64,000 nt of DNA from Phorcus lineatus. Its lineage: Eukaryota; Mollusca; Gastropoda; Trochida; Trochidae. This document shows positions 36,001 to 47,100 of the stretch, one piece after another; position 1 is the stretch's first letter; the number at the start of each line of letters is the position of its first letter. The notes beneath the pieces are model-generated. The model saw only the letters and a program-made list of their open reading frames with translations, was not told the origin of the DNA and did not search any database. The stretch covers positions 45,218,971 through 45,282,970 of the forward strand of contig OV121082.1 in assembly GCA_921293015.1 (NCBI GenBank), read 5' to 3'. The translations under genes were made by a program, and so were the position numbers.

Positions 36001-39000
36001 AACTAACAGGTTTACTAAAAAGCTTACTTTAATAATTAATGCATGAATTTTTTTAATTAGAAACATTATCATTGAAATATCATTAAGCTGCTGTGACTCT
36101 GGCAATGAATTAACTTCCAGGGCTAGATAAACATGACAAAAACATATTGGATTTCCAAAAAGTCTAAAATGTTATGCCAACAAATTTATTCAAACATCTT
36201 ATAATTCTGAATTGCAATAATTCTGCAAATGAAAAGGAAGAACATTGAAGGGAAGGATTGATTTCAGTTAAGATATTATATTCTGTATTACACTTTCTAT
36301 TCTAATCAAAAGTACTGAAGTCATGAATTCAAAAAATCCTAATTCATACTTTCAACTTACTTTCAGCTTTTTCAGTGACAATATATATTGAGTGAAATAT
36401 GTACCAAGATTCCAAATTGCCCCTGTAATAAATATCTGAATATCTTAAATACAGATAAGTACCACTGATTATATTTTCGAATGAATTGAAACAAATATGT
36501 AATTCTATTTGCTGTACATATCTTATGTATTTATTAATCAAAGGAAGGCTCATCGATTTTTGTATTTGAAAATATCTGGCTACTGCTTTAATTAAGTATG
36601 CTTGTTATATAAATCATCATATTAATTTAGGTCCAAAAAGAAACTAATAAAATTAAATATTCTAATTATATTCAATCAAAGGAAAAGTAAAATTTCTTTA
36701 TTATTTTTGTAAATGGGAAAATAATGTTACCAATCAACGTAGCGTCAGAGAATCGAGGGTATACTTTTGTTGACAGACACGGAGAATCTCACCTGTCTTC
36801 ATAATCCACCCCTACGAAACAGGACTGTCCTCCATACATGCGATGATATCTATTTTCAAACATGATTTAAAGCTTACTTAATAAAATATCCAGAAAAAGA
36901 TACTTTCGTAATCCCCCGCCATTTAGACGACGGCGCCATGTTTATAAGGGTAAAGGCCAAGGGTCAAAGGTTAATGGAAGCGGTTCACGGCAGGGATGTG
37001 TAAGCCGGGCTTGACATGCGCACATCCCTGTTTGGAGGATGGTAAAATGGTAGAAGAGTTGCTTCCCTTAGTAGGGTTGTGAAAAGTAAACAGGATCAAT
37101 CTAATGCACTGAAAGGTAATTGTCAGTACCAATGTGACTGCAGTATTAAAATTGTGACATCAGAACTGAAAACAGTTGAGACACTTTTGTGCAGAGGTAT
37201 AGCACTAGTCAGATTTTGCTTTCTAAATATTTCAATATGGTATTTGATATGGGCAAGTTATACTTATTTGACTTGTTACAATGGTATAGATAATTTATCT
37301 ATTTCAGGTCTGAAAGGAAACCCATTGAACCCTGAAATCATCGCCCTATACAATGAAACTAACGGCACTGCCAAGCTCTTATCCTTCCTCCTCGACCACA
37401 TTACAAGTGAGTAACAACTGAAAATATATTTTGTTGTATATTAAGCACTCACTCCACTACACGACAAAATCGATGCTATTATAGTGACAAGCTTATTTCT
37501 TCTGTGCCTTGAGATAAGATATCTGGAAGCTATTTTGCAATTTTATAGTGTGCTACGATTATTCTGTAACAAAAAAAAGTTTTCTTTCATTTCATATTAA
37601 TATTTGTATATATACAAGTAGGGCATATATCATGAACACTTTTTGGAAGTAAATGAATGAACTGATATCCGTATTCAAGGTTTTATTCACCAGTAAGTGT
37701 TATAAACCGTCTGTATTTTGGTGCTGCAAGATTTTATTGGCAGTTGTGTGCTTTTTAGTTTCAATAGTGGTTTTGAATTGACTGATACAGCGTTTAATTT
37801 GGGAACCCACATTTTAATTTTGTAACAAATCTTTGATTGCACTATCAATTTCTATAATTTTCAAATGGTCTAGGATCTTAGAAAAGATAAAATGAGACCT
37901 TATTATCCCAGAGGAAATTCTTATTATGTCTTGTCACTCTACAAGCAAGGATTTTGCCTTGTTTTTGAGGTTGTGTTTATAAAGGATATTTTGTGTTTTC
38001 AGTTGATTATCATCTATTCTGTGACAGTGCTGGTTTGCTTGTATGTCATATGTTTAAATAAAATGAATATGTTCACGAAAACGATTAATTATTTTTGTTG
38101 AGACAAATTTTTTGGTCATGGTGTGCTAAATTGGACAATTGATAGATTACTTATTCTACTTTTTTATGAAAACACATTTAACACAGTGGTCAGATAAGTA
38201 GAATAGAATTAAAAAACATTTGGGTAAAAATGCACCCATTCTGAACTTAAAAAAAGACATGGATGAAAAGATTTGATATTGATTTCATGGACTAACATTA
38301 ATCTGGAGAATCATAACCTTATTGAGTCATTCTCAATACCCCTTCGCTTTGACCTACATTGGTTATTTGATGATTTAGCTTTAGATATGAATATATGTCT
38401 ATAAAACTTTCAAGGTTGAGGAAATTATTTCTTAAAAGCATAGATCAAATGGTTTGTTAAACTGGAATATTTGACGTGGCAGCTACGATGAGTTTCATAA
38501 CATCCACATCGTGCTTGTCCTGAACCTTTCTGTCATACAAGGAAAAGGCGATTGGTTTCAGTGAAAAACTATCAAAATGTTTTTTTTGTAAGCATCTGTT
38601 ATACAAGCCATCAGATAGCCCCATCAGATCAGGAGCTGACTTGAAACCCTGACTAGTCCATTAGAACATTAGTTTCAGATGTAGTACTTTTATCTCGGGA
38701 AAGGATACAACAGCAGTTAAGAAATAATTTTATCATTTATCATTATTTGTCTTAAAGTTTGAAGAGTCATCTCTCGTTCTTTGTGAGGTCAGGTCAACTA
38801 TCTCTCTGTTAAGACAAAGTAATTGCAGCATCACATATCACACCTAATACCATTTATCAAACTGACATTTGGTTATTGAATAATCTTTGACTGACGATTG
38901 TTTATTTCCCCCTGTCCTGTGAAGAGCACCTGCTTGCATGTATACCAACTGTGTTTTGTTGACTGATTATGAATCCCATTTATTTCATTGTAGCTGCCCC

Positions 39001-39023
39001 TCCCAGTACATACAAACCGGAAG
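32972..39023 (+). CDS. CNOT6L: CCR4-NOT transcription complex subunit 6 / 6-like, N-terminal exons (gene continues past window)
   Basis: Deadenylase subunit of CCR4-NOT, which shortens mRNA poly(A) tails. Four coding exons, 32972-33083, 33755-34018, 37308-37406 and 38994-39023, join in one frame (168 codons, all phase 1). The start MPKEKYESPNPRRTHT and GKKSSWYELEITG closely match vertebrate CNOT6 and CNOT6L. Exon 2 carries leucine-rich repeats (LYLNDNSLVRLPPDI; LDLSSNKLRSLPAEL; LLLNHNHLRSLPFEI) that dock the enzyme to CNOT7/8-type partners. The EEP nuclease domain is not in the window, so the last intron exceeds 24 kb if the gene is intact. CNOT6 and CNOT6L cannot be told apart here; an invertebrate may have one ancestral gene. 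Confidence 0.92.
33755..34018 (+). CDS. CNOT6L: CNOT6/6L coding exon 2 (leucine-rich repeats)
   Basis: Two bases, 87 codons and one base: SVRNVCPELWKLRHLTSLYL to GKLFQLQVL. About three and a half LRR units. Acceptor TTATTGCAG, donor CTAG|GTGGGT. Confidence 0.96.
34019..36780 (+). other. CNOT6/6L intron 2: AT-rich with one GC-rich island
   Basis: Mostly featureless. A GC-rich island lies at about 34688-34806 (open on both strands; see findings). A reverse-strand stretch at 35062-35174 is open, with splice-like ends and Cys/His residues (HCHCGICWLLRLRDDFDE), but not assignable. Confidence 0.4.
36793..37030 (-). other. Candidate first exon and promoter of an unidentified reverse-strand gene, inside CNOT6/6L intron 2
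   Basis: A GC-rich patch at 36910-37020 carries ATGGCGCCG and AAATGGCGGGG on the reverse strand (YY1-like, promoter-typical). An upstream ORF (MAPSSKWRGITK..., 36939-36874) is followed by ATG 36863, which opens MFENRYHRMYGGQSCFVGVD then YED. A consensus donor (CAG|GTGAGA) follows at 36792. The peptide looks like genuine protein but I do not recognise it. No convincing second exon. Confidence 0.35.
37308..37406 (+). CDS. CNOT6L: CNOT6/6L coding exon 3
   Basis: LKGNPLNPEIIALYNETNGT, then AKLLSFLLDHIT; human has GLKGNPLSQDI. Acceptor CTATTTCAG, donor ACAA|GTGAGT. Phase 1 at both ends. Confidence 0.96.
37407..38993 (+). other. CNOT6/6L intron 3: nothing else seen
   Basis: AT-rich, no repeat or coding resemblance. 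Confidence 0.55.
38994..39023 (+). CDS. CNOT6L: CNOT6/6L coding exon 4 (30 nt)
   Basis: Micro-exon encoding (T)APPSTYKPE(G). Acceptor TTTCATTGTAG, donor GAAG|GTAAGT, phase 1 at both ends. It occupies the proline-rich linker between LRRs and nuclease domain (human PEQLPPRPW region). It could be optional because it is phase-neutral. Confidence 0.75.
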
Positions 39024-40152
39024 GTAAGTCTTTTCCGCTCGGACACACACACTCATGGTTGAGGATGGTTCATTCACCACTTTTTCCTGAAATTCGTTTG
39101 CATATTTAATCTCATGTGTTATTGAACATAATGATATCAAACTGTACAGACAGTAATAGGTCGCAAGCTGGCTGATCTTGTTTGTGCACTGAGGTTTGTA
39201 ATCTTAAAGATTATGCGTAAAAAATATAACCATTTGCATTATAAGAAAATTATTTTTTCATTGTACAGTGTGTCATATTTTTGATCTGGAATAATCACTA
39301 AAAAATTTAAAGGTGATGTCTGATGAATTCAAATTCAAGTTACAAGCTGCGTAATGGGCCACCATATACTTCACATGAAGAGATAAGGATCTATTTATTC
39401 ATTGACGCACTGATTAAATATCATTGATACAAATTCCATTATCCCTATCTCATTTTGTAGAGAATGTCAGTTTTTATTGCTTCATCCAATAAACTGAGCT
39501 TTATACAGAATTATAGATTACAATCCATCTCTGCTTTAAGAAAGATCCAAACACAGGTGAGGTAATGTGCAAACCAATTTTCTGGAAAACATGGTCTGTA
39601 GGCTGATTGATATCTTTTTCAGACTTCAAATTCTTAGGGTCTTGTGTGTAGCATATGTTGGCACTCAAGAATGATAGAATTAATGCTAATGTTGTTCCTC
39701 TGCTTTGAAATGCTTGAATGTTTCATAAATTTAGATTTTACAATCACTCTTGAAATGGTGGTAATATGTTACACAATACTGAGAATCTGACATGATCTGA
39801 CAATATCTGTATGCCAAAAAGGTTGTTATTTTATCATTGGATGTATTTCATATCAGGAGACACAAAAGACACAAATGAAGAAGTTGTTATCAATAATATT
39901 TGCCTTGTAGAAGACACACTAGGTTGAAGAGTTGTGACGATACAGACATTCACAATATGATGTCTATCACAATATCTCAAATTTGATTTCATATGATACA
40001 TGCCACAATAAATCATTTTCATTAATTAGAAAAAAAAGAAAAATTTACTTTTGACAAACACCTTGATATTTATGCAAAATGAAGATTTTTTAAAGTCAGT
40101 GTTGGACATGGCAATACATGCCACATCACAGTACTAAAATTGTCAGATTAAG
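39024..40152 (+). other. CNOT6/6L intron 4, first part: nothing seen
   Basis: AT-rich intron sequence with no structure recognised. Confidence 0.5.
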
Positions 40153-41150
40153 TACAACTCATGATACTATATATGTAAGACTTGAATCCATGGCAGGCCT
40201 CAAATCTGTGGCGGGTTTCCAAATCTATGGCAGATTTTCAAATACCTGGCAAATGACGTACCTACGTAACCTACCTACTGTAATTTAATCAGTTAATTGA
40301 ACATTGTTACGTTTTTAGATCACTTAAAGTTCAAATTCTTGTCTTTTTTTAGCAGAGAGCTCATGCACTCAGAGTAAGGCAAGAATCAGCAACAGCTACT
40401 TGACCACCGCGACCTTTGGATTATTCATAAAATATGATCCGAAATATATTACTATCTAAATGTCATGTTTTTTTAAATTCCATTGAAATTATAGAAAATG
40501 TATTTAGAAAACAGGCGCTAGTACTTATCAACTGCAATGATTTACCAAACTTACGCTAGACGAACTAACCCTTAAAATCGAACTAACCCTAAAAATTGTC
40601 GACAGGTACAAAAGATAGTCTTCCAATATCTAAGGGCTAAAGAAGACACAGTCATGGAAATCCAAGGGCTAAAAAGATCATACAAAAAAACACGATTGAT
40701 CTGGCATGAAGCCACAACTGTCTTACTTTAGGTATTGTTTAATGTGTCTTCGTAATTTGGATATCGATTCTTATTATTTGTATCCACAAACTTTGACAAC
40801 TGGATTAATTTTAGTAAGATGATAGCAGCTATGATTTGTTCAAGACTGACATGTTCTCATGTCAGAAGGCAAATCGTTTGATGATTCTTATTTGTTAGTG
40901 TGTTGTCAATTCAACACATTTGTCACAAGTCTTGACCCCAAATCACTTTGTAAAATTTTTACCGCTATGGAACTTGAAATTACTTACGAAGGGAACTGTT
41001 AGCTATTATGACGTCATCTCACAATGACATCACTTAGCTTGACGTCATTAAACAATCTAACAATCAAACGCGCCACAGATTAGGAAATCTGACATAGATT
41101 AGAGACCCGCCACAGATCTGAGTCCTACATATATATCATCACAACTCTAC
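40153..41150. mobile_element. Non-autonomous TIR element (about 1.0 kb) with subterminal repeats
   Basis: The left end (40153-40255) and right end (about 41060-41150) are inverted copies. CAAATCTGTGGCGGGTTTCC at 40201 faces GAGACCCGCCACAGATCTGA near 41102, and the outer TATATATGTAAGACT faces AGTCCTACATATATA. Both ends hold repeats of an 'aatctrtggcrg' motif about 20 nt apart. Two TGACGTCA sites lie near 41010 and 41040. There is no transposase ORF, so it resembles a MITE-like deletion derivative. Target duplications were not resolved. Confidence 0.6.
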
Positions 41151-44100
41151 AAGGGTAGAATATCTCTTGGAACACTGTTTTTGATTAAAAAAATCTATGC
41201 TGTATTTGAGATATTGAAGGACATCAGGTATGATGAAGTTTGTCAAACTCCTTGTGATTTGATGATATACACAAGGAGTACAATCTTACAGGGGGGAAAT
41301 AACCAGAGATCTCACAAGAAAATATAATTGTCATTTACAACTATCAAGTGACATGTCGAAGAAAACATTATCTACACTAATCATGAACTCAATACACTTG
41401 GTAGTGGCTTTTACAGTTGTGACAACCCTATTTTAACATCATACATCTCTCCATGATGGGATCATCTCGTAAGTGTCTCTCATGATGTCATCTCAAATCA
41501 TGCAAAAACAATTTCATCAGATGATAGAGGTTTTAACCTCATTTGAAAAACTTCCTCTTATATTTTATGTGTTGTGTTCATATGTTGCATGCAGTTACAT
41601 TGAAGACTAGTTTTATACAGCCTCTAAAATAATTTTCTACATCAGGAGACCAAAGTTGGACAAGATATGTTCTTGGTCCTTCTATGCTTTACTTGAATTT
41701 CCCCATCTTACTAGCGCTCTTTCCTGCTCAAAGAAATTCAGTGGTAAGGTCGCGAAAGACCTGCCTATGAAGCTTATAAATCTCTTCCTTGTGTTTTGAC
41801 AGAAATTTCAGAAAATCAAAGATTTTATTCCTCTTCAATGGAGTTTTTTTTAGCTCTGTGAAATATTATACAGTAATCTCCCTTTGATCTGTCGTGGTAA
41901 ATCCAGTCACTATCAATGAATTCTAGGAACAAATTACTAAGAAGTTGGATTTGTTGTTAGAAATTACTTTCTTATAATTTTACCATTTCATGTATGATTT
42001 ATCAAACATTTTAAAAATAAATTAATGTGTTTAACTTTAGGGTTAACTAAACTAAAGTTTTCATTTTTTTGTTGTTGGTTATTTTTATGTACTTTGGTTA
42101 TATAATTATACAAAAATGTGTGAGGGTTTTTTAGTAAAATGTTTGCATTAATAAATCAGGTTTGATGGTGAAGAGAAATTTCTGAACTTTATTATTTATA
42201 TCCCTTTAAATACTCTGGATTAATCAACTAGACATATTTGCTAGTGGATAAAATTCAGTTTCACGCTATTATTTAATGAACACCTGTTTCATGTTCGCAC
42301 ATTCAAAAACATCAAATCCTTCTTATATTGATCTTTACAAAGTTTTAAAGTTAGCCTTCAATCATCCTTAGTGACAGGTTGGGATTTGTAATCCGGTAAT
42401 GCAATAAGGATTTTCCGTTGTCTGAAATCAAATAATTTTTTTTTCATTTAGGGAGTTGTATTTAAAGAAGCAGCATGTGATTGACATTGATTATTTACTC
42501 TAAGAGTCTTAAACTTTCCCTCAGCAAATGAGAGTTCTATTTATATGCACTCCAATTAGAAATAGAACAGCCTTCCTTAATAACAAAGGTGACACAAAGT
42601 TCACATTTCATTTCTCTTTAACAGGATAAACAGATATCTTCAAGTGGTTCAAGCAAACAATCTACCAATATTTTGTAAATCATCGTAACATTCTGAGATT
42701 TTTGCAAGTAAAACTGTCACTTTTGATAGCATATGGAGGCAGCTTGAGGTTTCATCACCACCGATGAAATGTTAGTGTCTATAGTTAATAGGGCTGTGAT
42801 TTATGAGTCCTTATGGTTGCTTATACCTTTATGATCTATGTTGAGATTGACACCTACAGAGAAGCAGTCCCAGGTACTGTTGCCAATCATTCACCTTTTG
42901 CAGAGGTCATGAAATCTGCGTCAGTTTAAGCCAGCTATGATAGATTGTATTTATTACTCATAAAGCAGATTTATGTTGGAAGGCTGGACATGCTCTCATA
43001 AGGCACATGTTGATTTTTTATACGTCTTGTTTTTATTGCTTCGAGACAAAGAATTTCCTAAAAGGTGGTCATATTAACAAAGAACATGGGTCAGTCAGGG
43101 GTGAAGATGGCTGAACTATTTCTTTAAGTGATCGAGATGGAATTCTGTCTAATTACTTCAGTTATTGGATGACATTTGGACTTATAGACATGTTTGGCAT
43201 TAATAAAATTTGCTGGAAAAATTTTAGGAATTATTTGAATATCTATTTATCACTGTCATAATATTTAATGTTCTAGATGTTTAAGATTTTCATGTTGTAA
43301 GGTCAATAACATTTGTAAGATCTTCTTAATGGATGTTAAATGTGTCATTAATTAGCTTGAGGTTATATGAAAATCATTTCATTCATAGGAATTATAAGCT
43401 CCCCAAGCATATGAAGCTAGATGGTTGTATGGCCTTGTTTGGCATCTGTAAAAGTTTCACATTGCAATGTCCTTTCTAGAACTGCTATTCACCTATAATT
43501 TAGAATTTATTTGGGAGGTAATTTGTACTAACTTTGATACTTGCTAATTTTATTTATTATTTCTCAAATTCAAGCTTTGAATAACTGTTTAATACCATTC
43601 AGCTCATTAAGAAGACACATTTTGAGATTTGAGAGCAAATTAATTGCATAAGAGTAAGTTTCATCAGATATTTAAACCCTGAATGCTATTTACCAAACAT
43701 GTAATTCGCTAATATAAAAAAAACAGTGTCAGCAAATTATGATATTGAGATCGAGCAGATTAGTTTTAGAGATGATTTACACATAAACTTATTGTTGATG
43801 TTCAAATCAACCTTTGAAAATAAATCCTGCAAAGTTTGAGCTACACTTCAATGGCTTTATTTTGCTTTTGATAGAAAGAAAGCAATGTCATGCTTATTAT
43901 CATCAATCAGATATGTATTGACCTTGAAAAGAGATTAAAATTACTTATACATGTTAAAGGAAATGAATCAAAATAAAATTAATCCTTTAATATTAATGCC
44001 ATTTCCTTGTTTTGTCTGAGCGTGATTATTTCTAATAAATTCCTTCTTTGATCTCAAGAAACACTTCATATGTGTAAGTAAGAAACAATATTTTTATTTG

Positions 44101-47100
44101 TTGAATGTTTATACATCAATTATTACTGATTTTTTGTTATCCCATTTCGTTCACCAATTTCATGTCGATGAAATTATTATCTTAAACAGGTAAATCATGA
44201 TTTTGATATTTTCGTATTTGGTTAACACATCTTCACTATTTCGAATCATTTAGGACTGATTTTATGAACAACTTGAAGTAAAGACTAATGAAACATTATT
44301 TGATGTCATGATGTTATTAGTGGAAAAAACAATTTCATTCCCTATTTTATGTACATTTCATGTCCCTTTTTTATGGCCCCTCGGGTGGAAGTAGTATTGT
44401 GTGTCACGCAAAGACACTCCAACATACCAGGTTCCAAACAAAGACCCGAGTCCATCAAACATGAAGTATATTGTTGGCTCGAGGGAAAACAAGAGATGAA
44501 ACGGATGTTCGACATGTATGAATATCGGTTATTGGTCAGGCTAATATCCTTTGTCCCTCCATGTGACCCTTAGGCTTAAGGTCAGGTCCCCTGCATGAAA
44601 ACAGACATAGATTGCGGTCACTATGGACAATGTCGGGTAACACATACACTTGCCTCAGCTTGTGTCCAACTCGCTTGTGACCAGCATCAATAGGAAACAG
44701 AGCCAATGGCAGTTTTATTATGTTTGACATGCACAGTTGAGTAGTGGTCAAGCCCTCACTACTCATTAATACATTTATTCTGTTTATCAGGCCAGTGCTA
44801 AAACTCTTTGTCAGGGACTATGAGCAATCTTTTGGAATCGCATGCAGCTATATGGAAAGTCTGGCGAGTTCGTGACAACCCATTTCCCCAAAGTCATTCC
44901 CTGCTGTTTTTCAGTGTTTGTAATGTCACACTGGATGTTGAGAGAGTTTGAACTCGAGGAAAAGATAAAAATGATAGCTTCATGATGAAAGCATCACCTC
45001 CTGATCCAGCTCAGCTCATCGGCGAGTCTCTCTCGTCTCTGCTTTCCTCGCATCATGCTGGAAACAATCATCTTTTCTTTAATGACGCCGATCGGATTAC
45101 TCCTTTGCACGATCTGGCAGCCATTAAGCAATTGTAGTCCTAGATGAACACATACATTCTTCATTTTTACATTCAAATCTATGAAGTTGCAATCATTTTA
45201 ATGCACTTAAACTCTGCCCAAAGCTAATCCTAAAGGAAGCTGATACTCCCATGGTGCTGGCTTCCTTTTACTGCAGGAGAGTTATACAGGTTACCATTTC
45301 TCCTCTTCTGTGAATGAGCGCTCCTGGGAGCTGATAATGGCAACATTGTTTTTTTTACATTACACACTGAAGCTGTTTTATGTTTAAAAGGATGTGAAAC
45401 TTTACAAAACAGTGTTTTGAATGTTATTCTGTTTCATCAAGCAAGGCTTTTGTAAATTGTACTTTTTGCCCAAACAAGCATTCTCAATATTGGATAATTC
45501 AATCGTAAAATTCAACAAATAATTCTCTGAGGATGTTTTGATGAAGTAAGTATTGAATGTGAAATGATATATGAAAGATTGAAACGGATTTAAAATAAAT
45601 TGACATTTTAAAGAACATATTTCCAGAAACGAGTAATTGATTACTTGAAAATGTCTTTTAGATTGCCTAAGAAAAGAAACGGTACATGGCACATCACAAG
45701 ATTGATGCACAGAAGTTATTAAAAAAAATTAGAATATGGTTGTGCATTTTGTCAATCTTGACATTTTGCTGTAAGGTACTCAGAGTTATCAGAAAGTTGA
45801 TCATGGATTTTTTGTCACAGATAATAAAAATGTACTTAAAATATCACTAATTTGAAATTTATAATGTGTTCATGGTATTTCAATCACTGAATTGCTTGAA
45901 GTGTGCCAAGATGCACAGTTAGTCAATGTAATGATATAAAGTATTATCATGAACTTGACGTCATTAAGTTCAGTTGCAATGTATGTTGTACGTAAGTGAT
46001 AGGAAGTGACTACTGATCAATCAGCTGATAGAGCTAAGAATACTTGTGACAGAGTACACAGAGACAGATATGTGACAGTTACGATGCTGTAAACACGAGT
46101 GCGAGTAACAAGTGCCGCCTCATCGAGAAACCCTGCCACTCTCATGCTGGGAACTATCACTAACTTCCTCTGTTTCTTTCTCACAAGTCCAAAATGGTCT
46201 TTTGAGTTTATCTGCTTCCTGCGAAACCATAATGTCTCAAACTTTAGCTTTGGCATGTACAGCTCATTTACCTTTTGTTTCCTTGTTTGGGACTTGCTGA
46301 CCCTTGACCCTGATTTCCCAGCACTCCCTGTTTTAAGTTCTTCCTGTTTGGATTGCGCACATAATGTACTTATGGGGATATCTCTTTTTGGTTTTAATAT
46401 TTTAGATGCATGTAAATATTTGTAAGCTATTTACACCTGTGTTTTCATATTTCATTATGAGGTGTCCTAAAAGCGTCTTTTGAGGGCAAGTGCAAGCTTT
46501 TAGCGGAATCATGTTGATTTTTTATTTTGTGTCTAAACATCAATTTATTCTTACCCAATACAAAAAACATAAGTTGTTTGGAGAATCACATCAGTGGGCG
46601 AAATTTGGATGGTGGTGTCCTTAGGAATTAATTTGGGAATATATTTAAAACAGGTAGAGGTTTTAAGGACTTGTGAGTTTTCACAATCTAAGATTGAACT
46701 GTCACTCTCCAATTTAACATTTACCAGGGGCCCATTTGACATTTGCAGTGTGAAAAAATCTCATTGTTTGATAAAAAAAAAGAATTACAGTTACACTTTC
46801 TTGGGCCTTGGGGAATAGATTTATGTTGACAATGGAAGTTTGGAGATCTGGGGAAAGGCTGAGAAAATGTCAGATTAGTTGGTCTGGAATCTTTCCTATA
46901 CGTGCCTCTCTCTTGCACGGGAATGACATGTCCAGACTCAATGTCTTCCATTGAAAACAGCCATATTTCAGTCACAACACAAATTGATAACAATTACATT
47001 GGCATGACAATGCTTGCATGTGTTTTTCTTATTATTTGGCTAGTGTTTTGAGATTTGATTAAGCACTTGCCAAGTGCTGAGATTAAACACTGCCTATAAA

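Noticed and set aside
46017..46425. Overlapping ORFs of 79 and 108 codons on opposite strands
   Set aside because: Both strands open without family resemblance; composition effect in a slightly GC-richer patch.
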